Positions 41,953-52,009 are shown, counted from the first letter of the stretch. The stretch: DNA of 64,000 bases from CAZXEU01 sp965207385 (GCA_965207385.1 CBDBLZ010000020.1:1-64000); one strand, 5' to 3'. A program made the numbers and translations. The notes: generated from the sequence alone by a model not told the origin.

Positions 41953-42777
41953 TCATGCGGCAGCGGGGCTGGGTGCCGGACGCTCACTGAGCGCATTGAA
42001 TTCCGTACGGATGGCGCCGGTGGAAAAGCCGCCGTCCACTAAAATCGTCTGGCCCGTCACGTACCGGCTCGACTCGGAGGCAAGGAATACCACTGCGCCG
42101 TCAAGGTCGGTGGGCTCCCCGGGCCGGCCTATGGGAGTGCGTTCCAGAAGACTTGCCACAAACCGCGGTTTCTCGTACAGGGCGGTGTTTTGCGCCGTCC
42201 TGAACCAGCCGGGAGCAAGACAATTCACGGTTACGCCAAAACGGCCCCAGTCGCACGCCAGCGACATCGTGAGCTGCTTGATGCCGCCTCGGCTGGCACA
42301 GTAAGGACCAAAGCCGGCATAGCCCGCCACGCACGTCACGGAGCCGATATTGATGATCCTGCCATATGCCGCGCTGATCATGAGCGGCGCAATTGCCTGG
42401 GAAACAAAGAACGCTCCCCGCAGATTGGTGTCCACGATCGTTCTCCAATCCTGCGGCGTAACATCCAGGGCCGGTTTCCGGATATTGCATCCCGCGTTGT
42501 TGACCAGGATATCAGCCCTGCCACAGCGCCGCTCCACTTCCTTTGCCATGCTCGCGATGCTATGTTCATCCTGCACTTCGAGCGCCACGGGCACCACACT
42601 GGCGCCCAGAGCGGAGAGCTCGCCAGCGGCCGACTCCAGCCGATGCACTTCCCGGCTTGTAATCACGAGATCGGCACCGGCCCGGGCCAACGCGCGACTC
42701 ATGTATAGCCCAAGGCCTCGGCTTGCGCCGGTGACAATGGCGGTGCGTCCCGAGAGATCAAACAAGGAATCCGGCAT
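41953..42777 (-). CDS. Short-chain dehydrogenase with YxxxR in place of YxxxK
   Basis: A 274-residue classical SDR resembling gluconate 5-dehydrogenase/KduD proteins. It has TGASRGLG, ILVNNAG, NIGSVTC (catalytic Ser) and VTNCLAPGWF-like VNCLAPGWFRT, and ends YVTGQTILVDGGFSTG. The catalytic Tyr159 is present in GPYCASRGGIKQ, but the residue four places later is Arg163 (codon CGA at 42291-42289) where almost all SDRs have Lys. A C-terminal tail ends APSPAAA. It is divergent from a glycosidase lipoprotein gene, with 93 bp between them, so it may act on sugars from it. Confidence 0.85.
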   Translation of the reverse strand: MPDSLFDLSGRTAIVTGASRGLGLYMSRALARAGADLVITSREVHRLESAAGELSALGASVVPVALEVQDEHSIASMAKEVERRCGRADILVNNAGCNIRKPALDVTPQDWRTIVDTNLRGAFFVSQAIAPLMISAAYGRIINIGSVTCVAGYAGFGPYCASRGGIKQLTMSLACDWGRFGVTVNCLAPGWFRTAQNTALYEKPRFVASLLERTPIGRPGEPTDLDGAVVFLASESSRYVTGQTILVDGGFSTGAIRTEFNALSERPAPSPAAA

Positions 42778-42870
42778 GACAGTGACAGCAGGTTGGACAG
42801 GTCAAGGATGATAGCACATCGGAACCACAGGTACCCGACGCGCCGGACGGCGGCAGCCATAGGCATCAAC

Positions 42871-44694
42871 ATGAGAAATACAATCCATCCCCTGTTGGCC
42901 CTATTCCTGATGGCCGCGTGCGGCACGTCCGGGAAGGCGGAATTCAGCGGACCCCTTCAGCGCTACCACGCCGTCACGGTCGACTTCAAGGGTCCGCATA
43001 CGCGCGAGGACGCCGAACCCAACCCGTTCCGCGATTTCCGCCTTGAGGTTACGTTTGCGCATGCGGCAACCGGCAAGGAGTACACCGTGCCGGGCTATTT
43101 TGCCGCCGATGGCAATGCGGCGGAGACAGGTGCCACGGAAGGTTCCGTATGGCGCGCACACTTTGTGCCGGAGGAGACAGGAGCATGGACCTACCTCGCA
43201 TCCTTCCGCCGGGGCAAGGACATCGCCATGGACCTGGATCCTGAGGCCGGCGTGCCTTATTCGTTTGACGGCGCCCGGGGAACGCTCGAGGTGGCAGAGA
43301 CGGACAAGGAAGGCAGGGACTTTCGCGCCAGGGGCATGCTGCGCTACGTGGGTGCGCGGTACTTGCGCTTCGACAGCGGGGAGTACTTTGTCAAGGGAGG
43401 CTCGGACAGCCCCGAAAACCTTCTCGCGTACGTGGATTTCGACGGTACGTACTCGCTGCGAGAGGCCGGAATCCAGCGCAGCGGCGAAGCGCCGACAGCA
43501 TCGCTGCACGCGTACGCGCCCCATGCCGCAGACTGGCACGCCAATGACCCATCCTGGCGCGGCGACAAGGGCAAGAACCTTATAGGAGCGATGAACTACC
43601 TGGCAGGCACGGGTGTCAACGCCATATCCTTTCTGACGCTCAACATTGAAGGCGACGGCCAGGACGTATGGCCCTTCACGTCACACGACACGCGTGATCG
43701 CTACGATGTCTCCAAGCTGGCCCAGTGGGAGATCATCTTCAGCCATGCCGACAGCCTTGGCCTGTTTCTTCACTTCAAGACCCAGGAGACGGAAAACGAC
43801 CTGCTGCTGGACGGCGGAGAGCTCGGAGCGCAGCGCAAGCTCTACTATCGCGAACTGGTCGCCCGATTTGCCCACCACCACGCCCTGAACTGGAACCTGG
43901 GCGAGGAAAACGACATCTGGGAGGAGCTCGACGACCCGCGGCAGGAGCGAATTCGGTCGTACATCGCCTACGTTCACGCGCTGGATGCATACGACCACCC
44001 GGTCGTCATCCACTCCTATCCCCAGCAGAAGGAGTCCGTATATGGTCCGCTCCTGGGTCCAGGCACTGCCCTGGACGGCGCGTCGCTACAAACGCATCCG
44101 GATGCGGTCCACAATGAAACCCTGTACTGGATTCGGGCCTCGGAGAGGGCTGGCCACGCGTGGGTTGTGGCCAATGATGAACAGGGCCCGCACACGATTG
44201 GCGTAATGCCTGACGGGCCAGGCAGCAATCGCGCGCTCATTCGCCAGCGCGTACTCTGGGGCAACCTCATGGCAGGCGGGGCGGGCGTCGAGTACTACTT
44301 CGGGTACGAAAACCCGCACAATGACCTCAATCTCGAAGACTTCCGGAGCCGCGCCGAGGCATGGAGTGACGTCGCGGCCGCGCTCACATTTTTCCGTGAG
44401 CAATTGCCATTTAACGAAATGCACGCGGCGGACTCGCTGGCCCGGGGTCCGAGCCCTGCCTACGTCCTTGCGCACACCTCCCAGGCGCTGATCTGCATCT
44501 ATCTGCCGCAGGGCGGAAGCATGCGTGTCGAATTGCCGGCGCATGACACCGAGTGGCACGGGACATGGTTCAATCCACGTACCGGACTCGCGCTGGACTC
44601 CGGGGCCTTCACGGTATCCGGCGCTGCCCCTGCGGTCGGTCCCGCGCCGCACCCCGGCGACGCGCTCGTCATCCTGCGGCTAGGCGCCCAGTAG
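42871..44694 (+). CDS. DUF5060-type glycosidase-like lipoprotein
   Basis: A 607-residue protein from ATG 42871, giving a lipoprotein signal with LFLMAAC. Residues ~25-115 form a DUF5060-like beta-sandwich (YHAVTVDFKGP...EVTFAHAATGKEYTVPGYFAADG...WRAHFVPEETGAWTYLASF). A TIM-barrel region follows (YFVKGGSDSPENLLAYVDFDGTY, NAISFLTLNIEGDGQDVWPF, LNWNLGEENDIWEELDD); the Glu pair in LGEEND is a likely catalytic acid. A C-terminal sandwich resembles the putative collagen-binding domain of apiosidase-like hydrolases (GTWFNPRTGLALD). It should cleave a surface polysaccharide. The substrate is not determined. Confidence 0.78.
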   Translation: MRNTIHPLLALFLMAACGTSGKAEFSGPLQRYHAVTVDFKGPHTREDAEPNPFRDFRLEVTFAHAATGKEYTVPGYFAADGNAAETGATEGSVWRAHFVPEETGAWTYLASFRRGKDIAMDLDPEAGVPYSFDGARGTLEVAETDKEGRDFRARGMLRYVGARYLRFDSGEYFVKGGSDSPENLLAYVDFDGTYSLREAGIQRSGEAPTASLHAYAPHAADWHANDPSWRGDKGKNLIGAMNYLAGTGVNAISFLTLNIEGDGQDVWPFTSHDTRDRYDVSKLAQWEIIFSHADSLGLFLHFKTQETENDLLLDGGELGAQRKLYYRELVARFAHHHALNWNLGEENDIWEELDDPRQERIRSYIAYVHALDAYDHPVVIHSYPQQKESVYGPLLGPGTALDGASLQTHPDAVHNETLYWIRASERAGHAWVVANDEQGPHTIGVMPDGPGSNRALIRQRVLWGNLMAGGAGVEYYFGYENPHNDLNLEDFRSRAEAWSDVAAALTFFREQLPFNEMHAADSLARGPSPAYVLAHTSQALICIYLPQGGSMRVELPAHDTEWHGTWFNPRTGLALDSGAFTVSGAAPAVGPAPHPGDALVILRLGAQ

Positions 44695-44712
44695 CGAAGC
44701 AAACGCGGTACA

Positions 44713-44726
44713 CTGACGGGCGTCAG
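44713..44726. terminator. Small hairpin between convergent genes
   Basis: CTGACG and CGTCAG with a 2-nt loop lie 19 bp after the glycosidase stop, in the 81-bp convergent gap. There is no T-tract. It is a weak terminator candidate for either strand. Confidence 0.25.
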
Positions 44727-44775
44727 CAGCAAATGCATAGCCCGGTGCCGCTGGCTTCAGGCCGTCGGACTGCCG

Positions 44776-47700
44776 CTACCGAATCAGTGTCATGCTCTTT
44801 GTTTGAACGACGCCGCCCGCCTCCATCCGGTAGTGGTACAGGCCGCTTGCGTGCCGGCTGGCATCCCACTCTACCCGGTGCAGTCCCGCCTCGTACTGCC
44901 CGTCCATGATCGTGGCCACCAGGCGTCCCGCCATGTCAAACACCTGGATCCGGACGTTGGATGCGGCCGGCGCCTCGAACGTAATAGTAGTCGCAGGATT
45001 AAAGGGATTGGGATAGTTCTGGTGCAACTGGAATGCACGCGGAACTTCGGGTTCTTCATCTGCCGCCACGGCCTCAGGCAAATCCAGCGTCCAGATGCCT
45101 CGGCCGTGCGTGGCCAGAATCAGCTGGGTGTCCACGATCTTAATTTCCCATACGGCGACGGCAGGCAATCCACTGTCACTGTATTGCCAGGTGACGCCCT
45201 CGTCTTCGGAAACGAAAATGCCGATATCCGTGCCCACCCAGATGACATTCGGCTCATGCGGCATCACAAGAAGGTCGTAGACCGCCACGTTGGGGAACCC
45301 GTTCGAGCTCGTTGCGCCGCGATCCTCGAATCCCGACAGATCAGTCCAGGTCTGGCCAAGATCCGTGGTCCGGAGGATTTTGGGCCTGGCGTAGGCGGAA
45401 AACAGCACAAACGCCGTACTGTCCATTCCGGGATGCGTCGCAAGTCCGGACACAGGCACCTGCGGAGCAAAGTCCGGTACGGTAACCGGGCTGAACGTGT
45501 CACCGCCGTCGGTCGACACATGGACTTTCCCCGTAACTGAACCCGTGACATCAAGCCGAAACCCGGCCCAGATTTCGTTCGGATTGGCGAGAGCCACCTT
45601 CACCTGGCCCAGGGAGCTGAAACCCCAATCCTCCCGCGGAATGCGGTGCAGCCCCCAGGTCGCGCCGAAGTTTTCCGAGCGCCAGACGCCCGCAGACCCG
45701 ATCATGAAAACCCGGTCCGGATAGTCTCCGGAATTGGCAAACTTGGTGATAAAGGGACCCTCGTCATCAAATCCTGTATCAACAGGTACCCAGCTCCGTG
45801 CCTGGTCCGTCGAACGCCAAACCGTATTGAATTGACTCGAAGCCAGCATCAGCTGGTCATCCCCCTTGTGCCAGACAGTTTCAAAGCCGTCCCCGGGCGT
45901 AGCATCCAGCCATCCCTGTCGTGCGTGCGGCCGGTTGAAGGAACGCCAGGTGCCGTTGTCCTGCGTCCCCCCGATGTACTGCTCAAACCCCGGCCGCTTG
46001 TCCACGCCGTAGAACTGCGTGGTGTTGAGGCCTCTGCTGACACCGTTGTAGCCCCTGCCGCTGTTTTCGCTGAAATGTACGCCGCCATCGTTGGCGTTCA
46101 GCTTCTTGAATGTGCCGGCCGTCTCGTCGACGGGGACTATGATGATGTTGTGATGATCCACGTGCATGGCACCGGTCTGCGGGTGAATCGACGTTGTGCG
46201 CGACAGGGCCGTGACCGTTTTTGCGGTGATGCGCAGCATGGATTCGGGAAGGTTGTTCGGATCCCAGGTGCCGCCCTCTGCCAGGTGCGGCCACATGAAG
46301 TACAGCATCTGGTTTACGAGTCCGCCATCGGCGGCAATGTCCTGCTGCGCCTGGCTCTCGTTGTACGCATACGTGTGCACGAAGAAATACTCCCGGCTCT
46401 GCTCCGCGTAGTCGCCCTCCGTCAAGCGCGGAAGCAGGTTGTATACGCCGTCACCTGCCTGGTCGCGGAAGGAAACAGCAAGCTGCACGTTGTTGTCGAT
46501 ATCCCAGACCTCGAAGGGTATTTCCACGTAACCCGCATACATGTAGTCGGCCAGTGCTATGCCCGCTCCCCCGTCGCCAGCCGTACCCCCTTCAGGGGAA
46601 ATAGTGAAACGGTGCGCCATCTGGCTGCGACCGGGACCGAAGCGGATTTCGGCGGATACGTAGTCCTCCTCTGTAACGCCCGACACCTGGTCCTCAGTGG
46701 CTCCGGTCTCAAGCGTACCGCCAAAAAAGGCAGACCCGAAATTGACAAATTCAATCAGGGAATCCGTGTTGATTTCCTCAAATCTGGTTAGCGTCCGGAC
46801 GTCGCTGGTGCCGGGAACAATGGTTGCCTCCCAATACTGAATGCCACCCAGGAATACGTGGTTTACGTCGTACGGGTCTACGGCCAGCGTCTGGTCGTAC
46901 CATCCCTGGTCGCCCAGCCAGTGGGCAGTCCCGCTGGAATTCAAAATGGCATTCCAGGTGTTTCCGCCATCGCTTGTCCGGTACAGTCCAGAGTCACCGC
47001 CACCGTCTGCCGAGACATAAACCACATTCGGATCGGAGTGGGCGAAGGCCAATTCCATCCGGCCTCCGCCAACGACGAATTCATCGAGAGACGTCTCCCA
47101 CGTGCGCCCGGCATCCGCCGAGCGCAGGACCGCCGTGCACCGTTGACCGTGGCGAACTGGATATTGAAATCATCCGGTCTTGCCTCTCAGGTCCTGCACG
47201 CGACGTGAGTCAGGATGTACGTACGTCGTATCCCAGGATACCCCTCCATCCTCCGTGCGGAATATGCCCCTGTTGGTAGCAGCCACCAGGACGTTCGGAT
47301 TCGCCGGATCGACCGCCATCCGGTTGATCCAGCGAAAAGCCGGATCGTAGGCCGTCGAAGCAATCTGCGTCCAGGTAACGCCCCGATCCGAGGTCCTGAA
47401 AATCCCGGATCCGTCAACCGCGTCAACATTGCCGAATCCTTCGCCGGTTCCCATATAGATCACATCCCGGTCCGAGTCCGCCATGGCAAGCGCCGACACA
47501 CCCAAGTTTGGCAGGTGTTCGGTGAGCGCCTGCCACGAGCCTCCCGCATCGGTCGTCTTCCACAGCCCTCCGCCCACGGAGCCTACAAACCACGTCTGGT
47601 GGAAAGGATCATCCGGATCAATGATCAGGGCCCGCGCGCGGCCCGGGACGTTGGCCGGACCACGCTCGACCCAGTCCAGCTTCCGGCCGGGCTGCTTCCT

Positions 47701-47963
47701 GGCCGCAACAGCCTGATCAAGCTCGTCGATGCGGTAGTTGCGGGGATACCTCTCGCCATCTTCTGCCGTCCGGATCGCGGCGTGACCTCCAGATACTTGT
47801 CCGGATGGCTGTAATCGGCCATCCGCTTGGATTTCTCAGTCGACTGTGGCTCAATCTTCGGCTCGGCCACTTGTGGCGGCTGGTGCGGCATTACGCGAAA
47901 GAACAGCACAAGAAGCAGGCACGTCGCGGCTCCTACAGCAAGATAGATCCGGGTTGATGGCAT
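44776..47963 (-). pseudogene. Frameshifted sortilin/BNR-type beta-propeller protein with T9SS domain
   Basis: Read through three single-base shifts this is a ~1,063-residue protein. It starts at ATG 47963 with a membrane anchor (MPSTRIYLAVGAATCLLLVLFF). BNR/VPS10-type propeller repeats follow (GGGLWKTTDAGGSW, SGIFRTSDRGVTW, GIFRTEDGGVSW, VWRSTDQARSW, GIFVSEDEGVTW), and a Por sorting domain ends the protein (NYPNPFNPATTITF...SMTLIR). The breaks are near 47783-47788 (one base missing), 47178 (one extra) and 47131-47142 (one missing). The net change equals the span's length of 3,188 = 3x1063-1. The distal 760 codons are open. It is either a decaying gene or a run of sequence errors. Confidence 0.8.
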
Positions 47964-48400
47964 GTCGGGACGAATTAGCTGATGGACAGGTGCGCGTAGT
48001 ACAGTATGGTAACCAATTGAGAGGGCATTGGCAACTGTTTTCGGCCCCGGGACGGTGCTCCTGTACACCCCCGACGACACCTGTCCGAGCGCCAAAGCCA
48101 GGCAACAATTGAAGCTCCGCAAACCGGGCTAAATCAAAGCCGCAAGAGCATAATAGGCCGGATCCGTAGCCCGAATGCTGAGTGTCGAGGATCACGATGC
48201 ACCTGAGCGCATTCGCAGGCAATATTGCTGCCTCCTGCCACGTTTCAGCCTACATGGCTGCGAGACCTCAGACCAGTCACAGCAGGCAAGGCTGCGGAAG
48301 GCTCTAGGCGCCCACAGGACCTTTCAAAAATCTCCGTTGTAGTCCAGCACTCTGGCCAAAGGCGCGGCGCCCACGGCCTGGCGACAATGGTTGTCGGAAA
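47964..48400. other. Divergent intergenic region
   Basis: This 437-bp gap separates the broken propeller gene from the NEW3-like gene. It holds a 9-bp inverted repeat GGACAGGTG/CACCTGTCC (47984-47992 and 48078-48086) and a 10-bp palindrome GCAATATTGC (48219-48228). No gene or clear promoter box is seen. Confidence 0.45.
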
Positions 48401-49912
48401 ATGAAAACGCTACAGTTCTGTATTGTCGGCGCCTGCCTGGTCATCGTGACCTCGGCTACCCCCTCCGGGCTGGCACATGCGCAGTCCGGCACATTCTTCA
48501 ACCAGCGCGACGACACATATCCGCTCCTCGGGCTGAAGCGAGCCAAGGAGGCGTACGAGACAGCACGCCTGGAATACGAGCGGCAGACCGAGCTCTTCGA
48601 CAAGCGTCTGGTTTCCCGGCAGGAATACGACCGCGCGAGCTCCAATCTCGCAGATGCGGAAGTGAACTACCAGCAGTCCCTCCTGGCCGTGCTCTTCGAG
48701 CAGCAGTACGTCGTCATTTCGAGTGCGGTTAAGTACCAGGGCGATGCAAATCGCAAGCGCGTGCGCGTGGTGCTGGAGAATTCGACCGGGGGAACGGCAG
48801 AATTTCAGAAGCTAATAGGCATCGAGGACGAACTCTTCCGTTCCCTCCAACCCGACGTCATCAACAACCTGTACGTCTCCCTGGTAAACGATGACAATGC
48901 CATCATAAGCGAGCCGTACGAGCACAAGATCGACCGGCTGGCCATAGGTGAGCCCGCGACGCTGGAGTTTGGCCTGCTCCAGGACCTTGACGCGGTGACG
49001 GTAAGCATCCTCTACGGGGACGGCACCCACCAGAGCCGCAAGATCTTTCTTCAAAAGGATGCGTCGGCCAACATTGCTGCCATCGAGGCCGAGCAGTTTT
49101 CGCAGGAAGTGGAGCTTGGCGGCAGTACCGACTATCGCATGACCCTGGAGCTGTTCAGTGGCATTTCCAACACGTTCAAGCTGGATGTGGTGGGATTGCC
49201 GGCCGAGATCAACCGGTATTTTCTGGACCCGGAGTCCGAAAACAGGCTGAGCCAGTTCCAGTTCACCGAAGGAGTGAACACGCGGGCGGCCGCCCTGCGG
49301 GTCTTCCTGCCTGAGCGGCCGACATCCAACGTGCATATTGACGAACCGCTGTCGTTCTACGCCGTGGCCATACCACGCGAGCGCGTCGAGGAGATTGGAT
49401 CCCTGCAGAACCGGACGGTTACGTCAGCGGAGCTCACCGCGCTGAATGTCGGCTTCGAACGATTCGAACTTGTAGCCAGAGGAATCGGGGAATTGTTGGT
49501 GCGGGCACCCCAGCTATTCCATTCCATCAAGCCTGACGAATCCGTCGAGGTATTCATTGAGCTGGTAAACGAGGGTACGCGACACCTGGACAACGTGCGT
49601 GTGGAGGCCGACGTACCGCTCAACTGGGTTGAATCGATCGCACCGCCGGTAGTCGAATTCCTCGACATAAACGAAGAGCACAGAATAGCGCTCGAGTTTA
49701 CGCCCCCGGAGGATGTATCGCCCGGTCGCTACGAGGTCCGCGTGCGAACCACCTCCCTGTCGGACGACCTTCCGATCAAGGGCGAAGACAAGACCGTCAC
49801 CATCCAGGTGGAGCAGGAAGCGAACATCATTGGCATTTCGCTCCTGATCCTGTTCATCCTCGCGCTCGTGGTCGGCATCGTAGTCTTCGGCATACGGCTT
49901 TCCCGACGTTAG
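48401..49912 (+). CDS. Membrane-anchored NEW3-like protein with efflux-adaptor-like hairpin
   Basis: A 503-residue protein. A signal peptide (ending LAHAQ) precedes a helical hairpin at ~42-105, in which ARLEYERQTELFDKRLVSRQ and EYDRASSNLADAEVNYQQSL look like the alpha-hairpin of RND/HlyD periplasmic adaptors. Beta domains follow: NRKRVRVVLENSTGG and NTFKLDVVGLPAEI, then a NEW3 (NPCBM-associated) type domain near 375-465 with ESVEVFIELVNEGTRHLDNVRVEADVPLNW and EFTPPEDVSPGRYEVRVRTTS. A single C-terminal membrane helix (IIGISLLILFILALVVGIVVFGI) ends in SRR. Most of the protein would face the periplasm. No transporter genes adjoin it. The function is unknown. Confidence 0.7.
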   Translation: MKTLQFCIVGACLVIVTSATPSGLAHAQSGTFFNQRDDTYPLLGLKRAKEAYETARLEYERQTELFDKRLVSRQEYDRASSNLADAEVNYQQSLLAVLFEQQYVVISSAVKYQGDANRKRVRVVLENSTGGTAEFQKLIGIEDELFRSLQPDVINNLYVSLVNDDNAIISEPYEHKIDRLAIGEPATLEFGLLQDLDAVTVSILYGDGTHQSRKIFLQKDASANIAAIEAEQFSQEVELGGSTDYRMTLELFSGISNTFKLDVVGLPAEINRYFLDPESENRLSQFQFTEGVNTRAAALRVFLPERPTSNVHIDEPLSFYAVAIPRERVEEIGSLQNRTVTSAELTALNVGFERFELVARGIGELLVRAPQLFHSIKPDESVEVFIELVNEGTRHLDNVRVEADVPLNWVESIAPPVVEFLDINEEHRIALEFTPPEDVSPGRYEVRVRTTSLSDDLPIKGEDKTVTIQVEQEANIIGISLLILFILALVVGIVVFGIRLSRR

Positions 49913-49919
49913 CGGCCGA

Positions 49920-49940
49920 GGGGGCCTTTACCAGGCCTCC
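49920..49940 (+). terminator. Hairpin after the NEW3-like gene
   Basis: GGGGGCCT and AGGCCTCC pair with one G-T wobble around a TTACC loop, starting 8 nt after the stop codon at 49912. There is no run of T after it, so a factor-assisted terminator or 3' stabiliser is likely. Confidence 0.45.
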
Positions 49941-50352
49941 CGTAAGGAATCTTGTGCCCTTGCTCATCCCCGACGGTCGGCCACTTTCCTGGCGTTTGGC
50001 AAGGCTCTGCCATGCGCGTGCCCGCAGCCATGTGGCCCGTCAGGCTCGCCGGAATCGCCTCCTCCGACTCCGTGGACACCGGGCGGGCCGGAGTGAGCAA
50101 AGGTCCCGGCCCACACAACCGGGTGCATAAGGCAAAGCGCCGCGCGGCACCTGTCTGAGTCTGATTGGCAACCGGGCTTACAGCTGCCGTAGCGATCGTG
50201 GCGCACCTGTTCGCCCTCCCATCGGCGCCGCAGTGCCTTGCAAGCGCCTTGGCTAAAGAAAGCCTGGCATGTGGCCGGCATTGTGCTCTAACTTTGGAAC
50301 CGCTTGTGAACGCAGCCTGCGACCGCGCCACCGCGCATTACAAGGCCTTGCC
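49941..50352. other. Upstream region of the sugar-acid operon
   Basis: This ~410-bp stretch has no supported gene; its open frames are Arg/Pro-rich and lack family features. The only promoter-like element is the TAACTTTG box at 50289. No regulator gene is present beside the operon. Confidence 0.45.
50289..50296 (+). promoter_or_regulatory. Candidate -7 element for the sugar-acid operon
   Basis: TAACTTTG matches TAnnTTTG and lies 57 nt before the first gene's ATG. A GGCAT direct repeat (in GGCATGTGGCCGGCAT) lies just upstream. No -33 TTTG is seen at the ideal distance. Confidence 0.3.
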
Positions 50353-51144
50353 ATGGATGCCTCGCCCACATTCGATCTCAAGCGCCGCCTCGCTATCGTA
50401 ACGGGCGGTGCAAGAGGCATCGGAGAAGCCGTTTGCCGCCGGTTCGCAAGAGCGGGCGCCGCAGTTGTCATTCTCGATATCGATGCCAGCGCCTCCGGGA
50501 GGCTTGAGGCGGAGATTGCCGCCGCGGGTTACGCGTGCGAGTCGCATACCTGTGATGTCGCGGATCTGCAGCGCGTGCAGGCGATTGTGGCGGAGCTGTA
50601 CGGCCGGTACGGCGCTATTGACATCCTGGTAAACAACGCGGCCATTTCCCACATCGGCACGGCAGAGTCCACGACCGAGGCCGAAATGGACGAGATCTAC
50701 CGCGTCAACGTAAAGGGTGTCTTCAACGGCATGAACGCCGCGCTGCCGTTCATGCGGCGGCAGGGCTTCGGCTGCATCATCAACCTCTCCTCCGTGGCCT
50801 CCGACCGGGGCGTGCCCGACCGATTTGCCTACTCCATGAGCAAGGGAGCCGTCAGCGCCATGACGCGCTCAGTGGCGGTGGACTACCTGCGCGACGGAAT
50901 CCGGTGCAATTGCATTGCGCCCGCCCGCATTCACACGCCCTTTGTGGACGGCTATCTGGAGCGCCACTACCCGGGCCGCGAAGCGGAAATGTTTGACAGG
51001 CTCTCCAGGGCACAGCCGGTCGGCCGCATGGGAGATCCGAAAGAAGTGGCCGCACTGGTGCACTATCTTGCATCCGACGCCGCAAAGTTCATTACCGGGG
51101 CGACCCTGCCCCTGGACGGAGGCTATCTGACCGTGAATCCCTGA
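50353..51144 (+). CDS. SDR dehydrogenase, 2-keto-3-deoxy-L-fuconate dehydrogenase-like
   Basis: A 263-residue classical SDR from ATG 50353 (MDASPTFDLKRRLAIVTGGARGIGE); an ATG at 50269 would add an unrelated lead. It shows TGGARGIG, VNNAAISHIG, catalytic Ser in INLSSVASDRG and YSMSK, and the segment CIAPARIHTPFVDGYLERHYPG, typical of the fucose/rhamnose-pathway SDRs that oxidise 2-keto-3-deoxy-sugar acids to diketo acids. The next gene, 1 bp downstream, is the hydrolase of that diketo product, which supports the role. Confidence 0.85.
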   Translation: MDASPTFDLKRRLAIVTGGARGIGEAVCRRFARAGAAVVILDIDASASGRLEAEIAAAGYACESHTCDVADLQRVQAIVAELYGRYGAIDILVNNAAISHIGTAESTTEAEMDEIYRVNVKGVFNGMNAALPFMRRQGFGCIINLSSVASDRGVPDRFAYSMSKGAVSAMTRSVAVDYLRDGIRCNCIAPARIHTPFVDGYLERHYPGREAEMFDRLSRAQPVGRMGDPKEVAALVHYLASDAAKFITGATLPLDGGYLTVNP

Positions 51145-51145
51145 C

Positions 51146-51994
51146 ATGAAACTCATACGATTCGGACCGCCCGGGGCAGAAATGCCGGGACTTCAACTGG
51201 CAGACGGCACGCGCGTGGACGCGAGTGCCTTCGGTGAGGACTACGGCGAAGCCTTCTTCGCTACGGGCGGCCTCAAGCGGCTAGCCGAGTGGGTTGAAAG
51301 GGCGGGCCCGCTTGCTCCCGTAGCGCACAATGTTCGGCTCGGCGCGCCCGTTGCCCGCCCCTCGAAGATCGTCTGCGTGGGGCTCAATTACGCCGACCAC
51401 GCCAGGGAAAGCGGCCTCAGACCCCCGGAAGAGCCCGTGCTCTTCTTCAAGGCTCCATCGGCGGTGTGCGGCCCGCATGACGACGTTCTCCTGCCCGGAG
51501 ACAAGACGGACTGGGAAGTGGAACTCGCCGTCGTGATCGGGAAGCCTGCCTCCTACGTCCCGGAAGAGGCAGCACTGGATTACGTCGCCGGATACGTTCT
51601 GCACAACGACTACAGCGAACGCGAATTCCAGATTGAACGCGGCGGCCAGTGGGTAAAGGGAAAGAGCTGCGATACCTTTGCACCGCTGGGGCCTTTTCTT
51701 GCGACCACCGACGAAATACCCGACCCCGACAACCTGGGGCTCTGGCTGACTGTGAACGGCCAGATGATGCAGCGGGGCACTACACGGAATTTTATCTTCA
51801 AGACCGCCCACGTGGTCAGTTACATCAGCCAGTTCATGACCCTCGTGCCCGGCGATGTCATTTCGACTGGGACGCCGGCAGGTGTCGGACTGGGCCTGAA
51901 GCCGCCTCGTTATCTCAAGCCCGGTGATGTTGTCGAGCTGGGCATCGACGGCCTGGGTAGCGCGCGCCAGATAGCGCGCGCGCGCTTTTCCTGA
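51146..51994 (+). CDS. FAH-family hydrolase (2,4-diketo-3-deoxy-sugar acid hydrolase-like)
   Basis: A 282-residue fumarylacetoacetase-fold protein. It has SKIVCVGLNYADHARESGL, the metal-site DWEVELAVVIGKPA, YVLHNDYSEREFQIERGGQWVKGKSCDTFAPLGP and the terminal GDVISTGTPAGVGLGLKPPRYLKPGDVVELGIDGLG. This subtype cleaves 2,4-diketo-3-deoxy-L-fuconate or -rhamnonate into pyruvate and a hydroxy acid such as lactate. It needs a divalent metal. The ATG directly follows the SDR stop, so the two are translationally linked. The precise sugar is inferred. Confidence 0.85.
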   Translation: MKLIRFGPPGAEMPGLQLADGTRVDASAFGEDYGEAFFATGGLKRLAEWVERAGPLAPVAHNVRLGAPVARPSKIVCVGLNYADHARESGLRPPEEPVLFFKAPSAVCGPHDDVLLPGDKTDWEVELAVVIGKPASYVPEEAALDYVAGYVLHNDYSEREFQIERGGQWVKGKSCDTFAPLGPFLATTDEIPDPDNLGLWLTVNGQMMQRGTTRNFIFKTAHVVSYISQFMTLVPGDVISTGTPAGVGLGLKPPRYLKPGDVVELGIDGLGSARQIARARFS

Positions 51995-52009
51995 CCGGCT
52001 CCGCGCTGC

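Noticed and set aside
47984..48086. 9-bp inverted repeat GGACAGGTG/CACCTGTCC spaced by 85 bp
   Set aside because: The arms are short for the distance and there is no further structure. It is compatible with chance in a 437-bp gap.
49909..50331. 140-codon minus-strand frame upstream of the sugar-acid operon
   Set aside because: It is Arg/Ala-rich with no motif and overlaps the stop region of the NEW3-like gene and a terminator-like hairpin.
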